NCBI GenBank assembly: GCA_019454045.1
Contig: SKCR01032772.1
Coordinates: forward strand, 248,001-312,000
Reading direction: 5' to 3'
DNA: 64,000 nucleotides
Source of the DNA: Zanthoxylum bungeanum
Taxonomy: Eukaryota; Streptophyta; Magnoliopsida; Sapindales; Rutaceae
The translations under genes and the position numbers were made by a program. The first letter of the stretch is position 1; each line of letters opens with the position of its first letter. The notes beneath the pieces were generated by a model. It searched no databases. It saw only the letters and a program-made list of their open reading frames with translations, and was not told the DNA's origin. Below, in pieces: positions 11,861 to 23,834 of the stretch.

Positions 11861-12775
11861 CAATCTATACAAGTCAGTTTTGTTGTTGTTGATTTTAATT
11901 ACTTGTATTGTAAGTTTCTATTTTGATTTGTTTGTTGATATTATTTAAATACATACAATAAAAATTTATTGCATTCACTGATTGTTCTCTAACATATAGT
12001 ACCAATCTAACCTAGTTACTTACATGCTCCCTGAGAAAATGTTGCTTGTGACACTTGGAATTTGGAAACACATGATATATTCTTGTAGGAGTAAGATGAA
12101 ATTAAGCTAAAACATAATGGCAAATTTACGTAAATGGCAAAAATTTGAGGGTCTTTTATAATTTTAGCCATCTCATTTTGGAAAAAATGCCTTAATTAAT
12201 ATTATCATAAAAGCAATATTTTGAGTCAAGCGCACGGTAAATAAAGTTATCAAGCGTGCGATAAAGCCATCTACCAAGCAAGAAGTAACAACGTCTTCGC
12301 ATTTGATATTTCGTCGAATACCTTATGTGCGTCGTTACTTATGCATATTATTTATCCATGTATTTTCTTATATGACTTAGGCCCGACCCATTGGCATGAC
12401 TCATGCATTAGGCCTTTTTCCAATCACTCAAAGTCGAGAAATATCATGTCCGCCACATAAACTATATCTATATAAACCTCTAACCGAGGACACCATAGAA
12501 TAATGAGTGGGTTCCGCGGCGCCCGATGCGGCAAGATATTGGACCCTTATCCAGTGACTCGGAGCCGCGAAACTGAGGATGGGTGCCACAACGCTAAGAC
12601 AAGTTTGATGTTTTCATGATGCGACAAGATTACGTGATTTTACTGAGCCCTATTCTAGGGTTTTGTTTCATTAAGCCTCTTTTAGGGACAAGAGCTATAA
12701 GAAATACATAGAAACAAGATAGAAGAATAATAAAAAGAAGAATATTAAGTAAGAAATAAAAAGAAGAATTAGATT
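11861..12775. other. Non-coding DNA, possible old LTR segment
   Basis: No gene is seen. The stretch at about 12230-12650 is richer in GC and contains GTTCCGCGGCGCCCGATGCG, unlike its AT-rich surroundings. It could be the U5 part of an unidentified LTR element, but no boundaries are visible. Confidence 0.35.
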
Positions 12776-13235
12776 GACCATATGCGGAATTATACACAAT
12801 AATTTAAGACATGTTCTAATTATTTTTTATAGATTAAAATCATGCACCCATGATTCTAAAGTAGATATAAGTAAAATAATAAATCAAAGTAATAAAATAA
12901 TCAACACAAAGATTTTGTTGACGAAATGAAAATTCTCACGAGTAAAAAATCACTCAGGGTATAAAGGCTACCAAACAAATCCACTATAATGAGAAAATTT
13001 ATATTGATGGTATAAGACATATGGTGACAACTTCGCTGACTCGAATACCTCTAGACTGTAATAACTCGAAGAACTTCTCAAGCCTGCACAAAACGGTATT
13101 CTTCAAAACCTCTTAAGTCGCTGAGTGGATCAACCCTGCGAACTCGTAATGCCAGAACTCCGACTACCAATCAACCTCTAAAAGAACTATGAAGGCTTAG
13201 AAAATTGAGTTAGGATTGTGTTTTTTTGTTGATGG
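12776..13235 (-). repeat. Repeat R, copy 1, left part (LTR-like)
   Basis: This segment aligns by eye with 42390-42880: shared blocks include AGTAAAAAATCACT, TAATAACTCGAAGAAC, GAGTGGATCAACCCTGCGAA and the end TTGTTGATGG. The right part of the same repeat lies at about 18354-18949. In between sits an unrelated insertion. Read on the minus strand, the right end is GGGGAGATTGTCAGTTTC, a purine tract followed by TG. That suggests R is an LTR of an unnamed element on the minus strand. The class is inferred. Confidence 0.6.
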
Positions 13236-16060
13236 TGTTGGAGTTGGTGCTTGGAGCGCCAATCCGAAAAATGTATTGTACATTTTATTATTTATTAATA
13301 AAATAACTACTTTTTCATTTCAAACCTTATTAATGGTAATGTCATTATGCATATTAGATTAATGTATAAATATGCTAAGAATGACATCGACCTTAGAATA
13401 GTCTTGTAGTAATACTGGACACTAGGTGATCTGACATTGGGCTAATATTACTATTATAAATTATTCTTAAAAGTAAATATTCATAGTCGTTGGTTTTGAA
13501 ATACGGTCGAATTCCTGTAACCTGGAAGACTATCACATGTCGTGTATTGGAATTTGAGTTCCAATTGTTTAACCCGATGTACCATGAGCTTTGGAAGCTT
13601 GTATAAACGTGTGAGTATTGGTTGGATCGAATACTGAATGACTCACAGATTATTCCTAATAGTTGGAAGTACACACCACCGTCAATAGGAATCTCCTCGA
13701 GTTGAGTAGCATATTTTATCTATTGACTATATGATAACATTGATTTTATGTGAGATCCTCCATATTTTAATGCCATGTATGTCAGAAACCTTTCATGGTA
13801 TGGCTTCTAGATGTTCGTTAGTTGTACATCGATGTACTCGTTAATCAAATGCGTATCAAGATAGGATCTGTCGGCCCGTATTTGTATCATAAGGAGTTTA
13901 GGTATCCATATAAGTAAGTCACGATTCTTAAAGACTTTGGCCAAATCCGATCACCTAGGGCGGATCACATTAGTTGTAAATAATCGTGGACATGTCGACA
14001 TGAAATGTGCACCTCGAAAACTTGACGGTGTATTTTATGTTTCCTAAGCACAACTCGGATAGCCTACGACAGTGGGATTGTTAAATATATGTGATGACCT
14101 TAACTTGTATAGTTCAGAAAGGTCGTTCATGTTCTCCGCGAATTCAGAGGTGGCCGAATTGCGTACATATTAGCTAGGCTTATATGACGAACGTGTCTGA
14201 ACTTAAAGAGTCTCACAATATGAAATGTACTCATTGAACACTCGGGTAGCCGATAATTTTTGATAATAAATAATATTCGATATTATAATTATCAGCCAAG
14301 ATAATCAAGTATTATTGGATAACATTGATTATTTATTTTGACCTAATTGGATTAATCAAAATTACACAAGGGCTTAATTATAAATTCATAAATATCTCTA
14401 CCATTTGAGAATATTTTGGTAATTATAAATATGTAATTATAGGTGTATTTGGTTTGATTTAATTGGATTAAATCAAAGTGGTAGACATGTAACTAATCCA
14501 TTAGTTAAAATTTATCTTGATTTAATTAGATTAAATCAAAGTGGTAGACAAAAATGATTATTCATACATAATTATACATATTTGGGCAAATGAGATTAAG
14601 CCCATATAAAAGTTGATTAAAAATTTTATTAATTAAAAATTCCATAAGTTTTGCTATAAATAGCAAGCTTGAGCAAATATTTTAATCAAGCTTAAGAAAG
14701 TTAAAACAAGCAAGTGTTAGAGAAATTAGCTTAAGTTAGAGAAGTGTTTAGAGAAGTTTTGGAAGATCTCTACAACATTTCAACAAGGATAAATCAAGAT
14801 TGGATCTTGGAGTGAAGCTTGGTAGCATTGGAATCAAGATTGGATCTTGGAGTCAAGCTTGCTAAACCTTGGAAGTTCTCCGATCATTTCCAATATGAAG
14901 TGTACTCATTGAGCACTTGGGTAGCCGATTAATTTTGATAAAATATAATATTCGATATTATAATTATCAACTAAGATAATCAAGTATTATTGGATAACAT
15001 TGATTATTTACTTTGACCTAATTGGATTAATTCAATAATTACACAATGGCTTAATTATAAAATCATAATTATCTCTACCATTTGAGGATATTATGGTAAT
15101 TATAAGTATGTAATAATATGTGGTTTTAACTTGATTTAATTGGATTAAATCAAAGTGAAAAACATTTAACTAATTCATTTCCTAATCTTTGGCTTGATTT
15201 AATTAGCCACACTTAATTATACATATTTGGACAAATTAGATTAAGCCCGCATAAAAGTTGATTATAACTTTTATTAATTAAAAATTACCTAAGTTTTTCT
15301 ATAAATAGCAAGTTTTAGTAAGGTTTTAATTAATTAAGAAAAGTAAAAGCTTGAGCAAGCTAAATACAATCAAATTCTTAGAGAAATTAGCCTAAGTTAG
15401 AGAAGTGATTCTCTTATTTCATCTATGAGAAATCAAAATTGGATCTTGGATTGAAGCTTTCTAATATTGGAATCAAGATTGGATCTTGGAGTGAAGTATG
15501 CAAACCTTGAATGTTCTCATACCATTTCAACAAGAAGAAGAAGATTGGATCTTTGAATTAAACTTACTAGGTAAGTTTGATCTTATTCTGAGCTATGTTC
15601 TTCATTAGTGAGTTATCATTAATGAAACATATAGTGATGAATTATATATTGGATACATAATAACATAGCTTAAAGTTGAAATTAGGCTAATGAATTGTGT
15701 ATAGATCCTTTCGAAGTATACAAACACAAAATGCTTGTGATTGGGTCAAAGATGTTCATGTTGGACATGGAACAATTAATAAGAGTTTGGAACTCTAAAT
15801 TAAAGCTTAGAGTTAAGGCTACCATTCTAGAATCACTTGACCATATTTGAGTGACCTAGAATTGTTCATGAGTTATTTCATTGTGGGATTCTATTTTGGT
15901 TTGTATTTTAATTCAAACAAATACATATATGTATTTAGAATACACGTATGTTAGTTGTATAACATGTGTTGTTGTTGGTTTTGATGTTAAAATTGGTTTT
16001 AAGTGTACTGAAATGATATGAGAAAATTGGAAGTGTTTAGGATTGATTTGAAGGTTAAAA
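13236..16060 (+). repeat. Copia-type LTR (L), copy A, with internal duplication
   Basis: The segment starts TGTTGGAGTTGGTGCTTGG. Its first ~1.1 kb matches a second copy starting at 19096. It interrupts repeat R at a GATGG junction. It contains two TATAAATA motifs (14655-14662 and 15300-15307), each inside one arm of a tandem duplication of about 675 bp. Several ATTGGATCTTGGA blocks follow each TATA motif. The 3' limit is uncertain because I find no primer-binding site before the gag frame at 17114, and a gypsy fragment lies between. I infer the LTR of the copia element whose gag-protease follows. Confidence 0.6.
14216..15529 (+). repeat. Tandem duplication inside LTR L, two arms
   Basis: Arm 1 (14216-14890) and arm 2 (14891-15529) share, in the same order, a TACTCATTGA block, TATTATTGGATAACATTGAT, a run of ATTTAATTGGATTAAATCAA, TATAAATAGCAAG and an ATCAAGATTGGATCTTGGAG block. 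Arms differ by small indels and substitutions, so the duplication is not recent. It doubles the TATA-containing promoter segment. Confidence 0.75.
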
Positions 16061-16690
16061 TGCTCTATACCAACATTTTACACAAGGCAGCGTCGCGACA
16101 CTGAGCATCAGACATCCAGGCTTCGCGACTCTCACCCTTGCACGACGCGACTCCGAGACGTTGAGCTCTTGCAGATTGCTCTCATATTTTGGGTGTCGCG
16201 ACACCGAGAGCTGATGAATATTAAAATTTTATTTTCTCCGTTCGGAGTTTTCTGACTCCGATTTGGTCCTCGTTTTTTCCTACGCACTCGTATCAAAATA
16301 TAGTTTTCATTAAAATATTTTAAAATACACATATCCCTGATAACCTTGGATGCTCCACTGTGGCTTTGTACTCATCGTTCATCAGAATTTTATGCATGCA
16401 AAATGATGGACTAATGCCTCGAATGTCTACTATAGTCCAGCCAATGGCTTTCTTGTGTTCTCGTAACACTCTTACCAACTTATATTCCTGCTCCAATGTT
16501 AGAGATGAAGAAATAATCATAGGTAAATCAGAAGAGTTTTCTAAAAATGCATACCTGAGATTGTTCGGAAGTGGCTTTAAATCCAGCTATGGTGGTTCTT
16601 CAATCGAGGGCTTAATTCGCTTCTTTTTCGTTAGTTCCAAACTTTCCACCTGTGGTGTCGATTTGAAGTGAAATGGTCTGTCAAGATAGT
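16060..16690 (-). pseudogene. Fragment of a Ty3/gypsy (Athila-like) polyprotein
   Basis: On the minus strand, 16320-16680 translates to a recognisable gypsy segment lying just before reverse transcriptase: LRYAFLENSSDLP, then LVRVLREHKKAIGWT and GISPSFCMHKIL. The Athila group has near-identical wording in this region. One stop codon interrupts it near 16600. The rest of pol is absent. Upstream on the plus map (16080-16215) is GC-rich sequence with repeated GTCGCGACAC motifs, similar in style to the Athila LTRs at 43107-43230. The fragment is antisense to the copia gag that follows it. Confidence 0.75.
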
Positions 16691-16738
16691 TGATACATTC
16701 CAACCATTGGTAGGGACTCTAGATGTATTTGGTGATTT

Positions 16739-16955
16739 GACCTACCCTACGGCGGCACTTCACTAGTTAAGTCCAAGGGTTCCGATATAATGGGTCACAC
16801 TCACAAATGAATGGTTAAGTTGTTAATCAAAGCTTCCTTGATCATAATAACGATAGTTGATTAATATAGGAATAAGAGTTATTTTAGATATATTATTCAA
16901 TTGAGAATGTCTCAATCTATCATTCGAATACTTGACCTACCCTACGGCGGCACTT
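16739..16955 (+). repeat. Direct repeat in the copia leader
   Basis: GACCTACCCTACGGCGGCAC followed by TT occurs at 16739-16760 and again at 16934-16955, exactly 195 bp apart. It lies in the non-coding leader before the copia gag start at 17114. Confidence 0.8.
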
Positions 16956-17113
16956 ATTTGTGGGATGATAGATAATTGTGACATATTAATTCTTTTAGGT
17001 TTCTAATTCATTATACATTGATCATGCATCATGTTTAATTTTATGCCTAAATGTTTGACAATTTTAATATGCGACGAATGAATATTGAATGTGCGTTTAT
17101 TATTTTTCCAGTT

Positions 17114-18346
17114 ATGACATCTGCAATAATCTCCATTATCAAACAACAAGAAAAATTAACCGGGGATAATTATGTTAAATGGAAAAGTGACATGAATGCT
17201 ATCTTGGTCTGTGAAGACCTTAAATTTGTCATAATGGAGGAATGTCCTCCTGAGCCAGCACCTAATGCTGGCAGAACTGCACGTAATGCCTATAATAATT
17301 GGATTAAAGCTAATGAGAAGGCCCATAGCTATTTGATAGCATCCATGTCTGAGGTTCTTGCTGCACAACATAAGCCTATGGCGACAGCATCAATGATTAT
17401 GCAGTCATTACAGAACATGTTTGGGCAACCTTCAGACCGGCAACAACATGAGGCAATTGCCTCTGTATTGACCGCTAGAATGAAGGAAGGCACATCAGTC
17501 TGAGACCATGTGTTAAGGATGATGGCTCATCTTAATATGGCTGAAACCCATGGTGCACGTATTAATGTACAAAGCCAGGTGACAATGATCATGGAAACCC
17601 TTCCGAAGAGTTTCCTGCAGTTTAAGAGCAATTGTTCTATGAACAAGTTGACTTTCACATTGACTGAACTGCTGAATGAACTCACCAATTATGAGTCTGT
17701 TATTAACGGTCATCGTAGGCCCAATGTCGAGGCAAATGATGCTGAATCTTCTAAATCTGCAAAGAAGAAGAAGAAAGGCAATTGGAAGGCAAAGGCAAAA
17801 ACAATGAAAAAGAAGAACAATAAAAGCTCTAAAAGAACCAATGCCAAAGGAAAATGTTTCCATTGTGAACAACAAGGGCATTAGAAAAGGAATTGTCCTA
17901 AATACCTTGTAGAGCTTAAAGAGAAGAAGAATACATGTAAATATGATTTACTTGTCATTGAGACTCTTTTAGTGGAGGATGATAAATCCGCTTGGATTGT
18001 TGATTCTGGTGCCACTAACCATGTTTGTTGTTCTTTGCAGCTACTTGACTCATGGAGGGACCTTACTGAATGTAGCTTTACCATGAGAGTTGGGACAGGG
18101 GATGCTATTTCAGCAAGAGCAGTGGGAGTTTCAAATTTGAATTTTAATAAAAGTTATTTATGTTTGAATGGTGTGCTATATATTCATGGTTTTCGCAGAA
18201 ATTTGATTTCTGTAACAAAACTTATGGAATGTGGTTTTTCTGTTTCATTTAATAATAAGTCAGTTATTATTAGTAGAAATGGATTAAATATATGCACGGG
18301 AAACTCCGAAAATAATCTATATGTATTAAGGCTGTTAATGCATTAA
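17114..18346 (+). pseudogene. Copia gag-protease, truncated and interrupted
   Basis: I take ATG 17114 (MTSAIISIIKQQEKLTG) as the start because it matches the usual copia gag opening better than the ATG at 17051, which is in the same frame. The frame shows a gag domain, a Lys-rich stretch near 17750-17840, a zinc knuckle CFHCEQQGH near 17855-17890, and the protease motif WIVDSGATNHV near 17992-18025. It stays in one frame but has stops at 17501-17503 and 17882-17884. By family comparison both look like C-to-T or G-to-A changes (Arg and Trp codons expected). The frame ends at 18346, well before integrase, and repeat R resumes. Integrase, reverse transcriptase and a nearby 3' LTR are missing. 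Confidence 0.88.
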
Positions 18347-18353
18347 TAATAAA

Positions 18354-18949
18354 GTCTTGGATTATTAAGTCAGGAATCTCACCAAAACGAAGAAGAGAAG
18401 AGAAATAATAAAGTCTTCAAGGTGAATTATTAAGCAAGTTGAAAATAAAAGACTGTGTAGCTCTGAATAATGTGTTTCCAACCATTGGTAAGGTGGCTTT
18501 ATGTTTGTTTATATAAGTAGGGTAAATGCAGACTTTTTCTTGTGCAAAACTAGCTAAAAAACGCATCCAAAATAACTTAGTTCCATGATTTTTTTGAACG
18601 CCCATCGAACGCAAGTCGAATGCACATTGTTACGTAAACTCGTTCGAACGTAATCCCGAACGTACATTGAATGCAAACACACTAGAATGTTTCATTCGCG
18701 CGGAATGATGAACCCATTACGTACGGGAACCTACTGCCAAGCTTCATTCGAACCCAAACACGAACGTGACACGAACGCCACTCATTCAAATGCAAACATG
18801 AATGCAGCACTAACACATATCTTATATCTTCATGCACAGTCTGTCAAATACTTGTTCAATTGCTTCGAGATCTTCAAGACTCATTACAACTCAATTGAGC
18901 TGGTTTTGTTACAGATATTACCAATAAAAATGAAACTGACAATCTCCCC
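18354..18949 (-). repeat. Repeat R, copy 1, right part
   Basis: It aligns with 49518-50072: shared blocks include AATCTCACCAAAA, AATAATGTGTTTCCAA, TTGTTTATATA and GAGATCTTCAAGACTCATTA. The middle portion is full of diverged CGAACG motifs. The end, ACTGACAATCTCCCC, reads on the minus strand as a purine tract plus TGTCAG, as at an LTR start. Confidence 0.6.
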
Positions 18950-19095
18950 ATTTGAGATTCCGTAACAAACTACCTCATACAAAGACTATGGTAAAAGATG
19001 TAAAAATAAAATAGCCAACTGCCTACCATCAAGACAATGACTTATTACAATATGGCTCGACCTAATACCTAAATAAATAGTCTTGAAGTCGATGT

Positions 19096-20216
19096 TGTTG
19101 GAGTTGGTGCTTGGAGCGTCAATCCGAATAATGTATTGTATATTATATTTTATTATTTATTAATAAAATGACTATATTTTATTTCAAACTTTATTAGTGA
19201 GAATGTCATTATGCATATTAGATTGATATATAAATATGCTAAGAATGACATCGACCTTATAATAGTCATATAGTAATACTGGACACTGGGTGGTCTGACA
19301 TTGAGGTAGTATTACTATTATAAAACATTATTAAAGTAAATATTCATAGCCGTTGGTTTTGGAATACGGTCGAATTCATATAACCTATAAGACTAGCACA
19401 TATCGTATATTGGAATTGAAGTTCCAATGGTGTAACCCGATGTACCATGAGCTTGGGAAGCTTGTATAGACATGTAGGTATTCGTTGGAGCGAATACTGA
19501 ATGACTCACAGATGATTCCTAATAGTTGTAAGTACACACCATCGTCAATAGGAATCTCATCGAGTCGAGTAGCATATGTGATCCTTTGACTATAGGATAA
19601 CATTGATTTTGTGTGTGATCTTCCACACTTTGATGTCATATATGTCAGAGACTTTTCATGTTCTGACCGCTAGATATTTGTTGGGTGTGGAACGATGCAG
19701 TCGTTAATCAAGTGTGTATCAAGATAGAATCCGTCGGCCCGTATGTGTACCATAAGAGGTTTAGGTATCCATGTGAGTAAGTCACGATTCTTAAGACTTT
19801 GGCCAAAGTCGATCACCTATGGTGGATCGCATATATCAGAAATGATGTTCTGATTAGTTGTAAAAAATCGTGGACATGTCGACATGAGATGTGCGCCTCG
19901 AAAATTTGACTGTGCAATCTATGTTTCCTAAGCACAACTCGGATAGCCTATGATGAAGGGATTGTTAAACATATGTGATGACCTCGACTTGTATAGTTCA
20001 GAAAGATTGTTCGTGTTCTTCACGAATTCGAATTCAGAGGTGGTCGAATTACGTACATATAAGTTAGGCTTATATGACAAATTGTCTAGACTTAGAGAGT
20101 CTCACAATATGAAGTGTACTCGTTGAGCACTTGGGTAGCTGATAATTTTTGATAATAAATAATATCTGATATTATAATTATCAACTAAAATAATTAAGTG
20201 TTATTGGATAACATTA
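19096..20216 (+). repeat. Copia-type LTR (L), copy B, truncated
   Basis: It starts TGTTGGAGTTGGTGCTTGG and follows copy A (13236 onward) with many substitutions through a TATTGGATAACATT block, where it stops. It lacks the TATA-containing arm. Its position outside repeat R means it is not simply the 3' LTR of the gag-protease fragment unless the locus has been rearranged. Confidence 0.7.
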
Positions 20217-21330
20217 GTCTAAATAAATTTTTATATTGCAAATAGTCTCACCTCGTATAAATTGCCATCCATATATAGAATCAGTCATTGATGTCCCCAT
20301 GTCAATCCCAAGAAGCATTTTCCGGCATTTTCAGTGTGCTTTGGAATGTTATTGTGATTTAGAGAAGTAATTGGCCGAGACATGTGGGATTTGTCCCGTC
20401 CTGATTATGGATTTGAGAAGAAAAATTATTCCGAATCATGTATAAAATTTTATCTCGGGAAGAAATCGTCCTCAATCTTGGGCAGCACAGTTCAATATAT
20501 TGATCGAAATTCAGAATATTTCATACCGAACAATATAAAACCACGAATTGCAATTGAGATTTAGTATTTTCTATCATCCCAACTTATAATCTCAATAATA
20601 CATTTTGTTGACGGTCAGTTTTCATTTAAGGGTAAGGAAGTAAATTTTCCTTGAACAACCAATTGTCTAACACGTAAATTTGCAATGAGGCTGTAAAAAA
20701 AAACACCAGAAAAAATAATAAAACATACAAGGATTTATATGATTCGACAGTAAGACTACATCCACGAGAGAGGAGAGAAATTTCCAATATATCAAAAAAA
20801 TTACAATGGGTGCCTTTTTGTATAAATAGCATGGTAGTGAATGAGAAGAAGATGAGATTCAAATCATATGGAGATTATGCACCAAGCCGCCATGAACGAG
20901 AGAGGAGGAGAAATTTCCAATATATCAAAAGAATATTACAATTAGTGCTATTTTGTGTGAAGAGCATGATGGTGAATGAGAAAATGAGATTTGAATCATA
21001 TGGACTGAATGAGAAGATGAGATTTGAATCATATGGATATTATGGTGCCTAGACTACCATTTTATAGTTTTTGGTTACCCTATTACAACATGATTTGTAT
21101 TTCATAATCTAGGTAGGACTAAGATTCCCTCCCTTAAAGGGTGTAGCTTCATTATCATTGTAGGTTTCCTCTTTTATAGGATTAAGACTTCTTCTTGTAA
21201 TGGAATTACACCAACCCTACCTGATAAGGTATGAGTCAATTAGGCCAAGGCCTGAATCATATTTTCTCTAATGGGTTTGATCTTAGCTTCACATAAAAAT
21301 CCACCTCCAACATCAGTCCCCTAATTTTCG
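20217..21330. repeat. Unclassified repeat with short tandem duplications
   Basis: No gene is seen. A unit with CGAGAGAGGAG, AAATTTCCAATATATCAAAA and a GAATGAGAAGATGAGATT-like block occurs at about 20763-20876 and again at 20896-21000, with a third short piece to about 21035. The wording around 20735-20775 (a diverged TTCGACAGTAAGACTACATC) resembles leader sequences of plant retroelements. The element itself was not identified. Confidence 0.4.
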
Positions 21331-22023
21331 GCACCAAAAGGTTTACGGATTAATATCGGAAACTCATAAATAATGCCGTGGTCGAGAAAGTGCCCCGTTT
21401 ATATCTCTGTCTCGTCTTTCCATGGAAAACTTTCTGATGGTACTCTTTGGGTAACAAACCCTTCTCGGGTGGAAAAATTCCATTACCAACACATTTGATA
21501 TAAAACTCCCACTCTCGTAGACATTCCAACCTCAATCCCAAAGGAAATATGGAGTTATTTATTTTCATGTCCATCAATATAATTTTATAAGTAAATGAGA
21601 TTAATTTAAAAAGTGAAGGCTAATAAAATTAAACGAGATCAAATTTCATCACTGCTCATGATTGAAAACCAGAGCCTAAAAAGACTGTTTTCGCAAGCCC
21701 ATCTTTAGAAATTAGTCATTTAAGTGCAGCCCAGTTTTCTGATTGGTCCTCTGGTGGGTTTATAATTAAACAACTAAGGCCTAAAGCTAAATTGTCAACC
21801 AAATTGATGCATTTCTTTACAATATTGTTTGTGAGATCATCTCATGCTACGGCACATATCAAAAGATACACAATCTCTAAGCTGTAAGCATGGGGTAAAG
21901 ATGATAAAAATAAAATTTGTCTAGGGGTTCTAGCCTTCTTTTTTACCAATGAAAATTATTGTAAAGAGTTTTTATCCAATCAAAATGGACAACAAATTAA
22001 AAAATATCTAAAAATGATTACTC
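21331..22023. other. Intergenic DNA, no gene recognised
   Basis: A 75-codon minus-strand frame (21350-21577) is present, but I cannot relate it to any family. No transposon boundary is visible. Confidence 0.4.
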
Positions 22024-22026
22024 TAA

Positions 22027-22935
22027 TGGTGTGTTTACTTGATAGATTGTAGAATAAGAATGAAAGAAGTGTTTACTTACTAAAAGTTAAAATGAGAATG
22101 CGAATAAATATGTGAGTCTCACTTAAAATAGAGAATGAAGAATGAATATTTAATTCACACCACCTCTCATGAGAATGTGATTCTTATTCCCATTATTGAT
22201 GAGAAATTACAAGATTACTCATAAAATAATTAATTATTAAATTAATAATTAATTAATATTAATTTATAAATAATAAATAAAATGTATTAATAATTAATAA
22301 TATTTAATAAATTAATAATTTAATAATTTAATAAAAGAATAAATTAGTATTTAGTAATTTAATACATTAAAAATTAGTTAATAAATTAATAAAGTAATAA
22401 TTAATTAATACTTAATTTATAAATAATAAATAAAATTATATTTTATAATAAAATAATATTTAATATTTTAATAAAATAATAATTTAATAAATTAATATTT
22501 AGTAATTTAATACATTAATAATTAATTAATAAATTAATAAAGTAACACTTAATTAATACTTAATTTATAAATAATAAATAAAATTAATCAATAATTAATA
22601 ATATTTAATATTTAATATTTTAATAAAATAATAAAATAATATTTAGTAATTTAATACATTAATAATTAATAAATAATAAGTAATAAATTAATATGTAATT
22701 ATAACTAAATGAATTTTTGTAACTTATTAACAATTCATTTCGATTACTAGACAAAGTAAACACATCAATGTTAATACTACTTCATTTCGATTACGATTCT
22801 TATAATAGTTAAGTAAACAATTTATTCTGATTCCGATTTACTATTCTCATTCCAATTCATTCCGATTTCATTTCATTCTGATTCCATCTTATTCCGATTC
22901 TATCTTATTTCAATTACGAGTAAGTAAATGCACCA
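22027..22935 (+). mobile_element. Tourist-like (PIF/Harbinger) MITE, copy 1
   Basis: This 909-bp element is bounded by terminal inverted repeats TGGTGTGTTTACTT (left) and AAGTAAATGCACCA (right). They are flanked by TAA at 22024-22026 and 22936-22938. The 3-bp TAA duplication and GTGTTTAC-like ends fit the Tourist/PIF-Harbinger class. The centre (about 22200-22690) is almost pure A/T built from TAATTAAT variants. Inside the right end is a run of ATTCCGATT-like repeats. No transposase is present, so movement would need an enzyme from elsewhere. Copy 2 at 54140-54961 has the reverse orientation. Confidence 0.82.
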
Positions 22936-23161
22936 TAAGAATCATGATTAGATTAGATTCAAGTTATGTCAATTACTTTAGAATTAGGATTTGGTGTGAA
23001 ACACTATAAATAGAGCTCCACGCCCATTAAACAAATTAAATATGCTTTGCGGAATAGATCAATTGTTATTTTTGGTCATGCAGGTTGGATTGAGAGTCTT
23101 ATTAGTTTGTTCTTTACATTGGGCATTTAGGGTTTGTTTAAAGCTCTTTAGGGGAAAATGA

Positions 23162-23826
23162 TAGTGGTGGGCACTATCAGATTCAGATCGGATCTGACCG
23201 AATCTAAAATCGATTCGATTCGATTCAACAAGAATAGACTTGTTTGGTTCGATCAGATTTTGAGTCATTATCGAATCGGATTAGATTTGATCTGATAACT
23301 ATCGAATCAAACCATATTTATTCGATCCGATTTGAAATCTTAACGAATCGGATAAATTCGATTTGATAACAGATCCAAACCCGATACAACATCCAATTTG
23401 ATAATGAATTCGATAATGGATTCGATTTGAGAAATGATCCAATCCGATAATAGTTGCGATTCGATAAAATTGATATGAATTTATAATTTTTTAGATAAAT
23501 TTTATCGAATCAGATCTTTTATCAAATCGAACATGTTATCGAATCGAATCTACTATGAATTCATTATCAAATCAGATTCTCTATCTAATTCAAATCCGTT
23601 ATCTAATCAGATTCTCTATCAGATTCGGATTCGTTATCAAATCAGATAAAATCCGATTCGATTCGATAATTATCAAATTTATCTAATCTAATCTAATCCG
23701 AAATTCGACGAACCAAACAAACAAGATCTAATTGGATTCGAGAGACAGATCCGATTCAATTTGATTCGATATTATCGGATCAAATCGGATCTGATCCGAC
23801 CCGATCCAATCTGATGTCCAAGCCTA
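23162..23826 (+). mobile_element. hAT-like MITE with GATTCGAT-rich interior, copy 1
   Basis: The 665-bp element is flanked by a perfect 8-bp duplication, GAAAATGA, at 23154-23161 and 23827-23834, the size expected for hAT. Ends are imperfect inverted repeats: TAGTGGTGGGCACTATCAGA on the left against TAGGCTTGGACATCAGA from the right. The interior consists of degenerate GATTCGAT, GGATCTGA and TATCGAATC motifs on both strands and could fold extensively. No coding capacity. Confidence 0.82.
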
Positions 23827-23834
23827 GAAAATGA

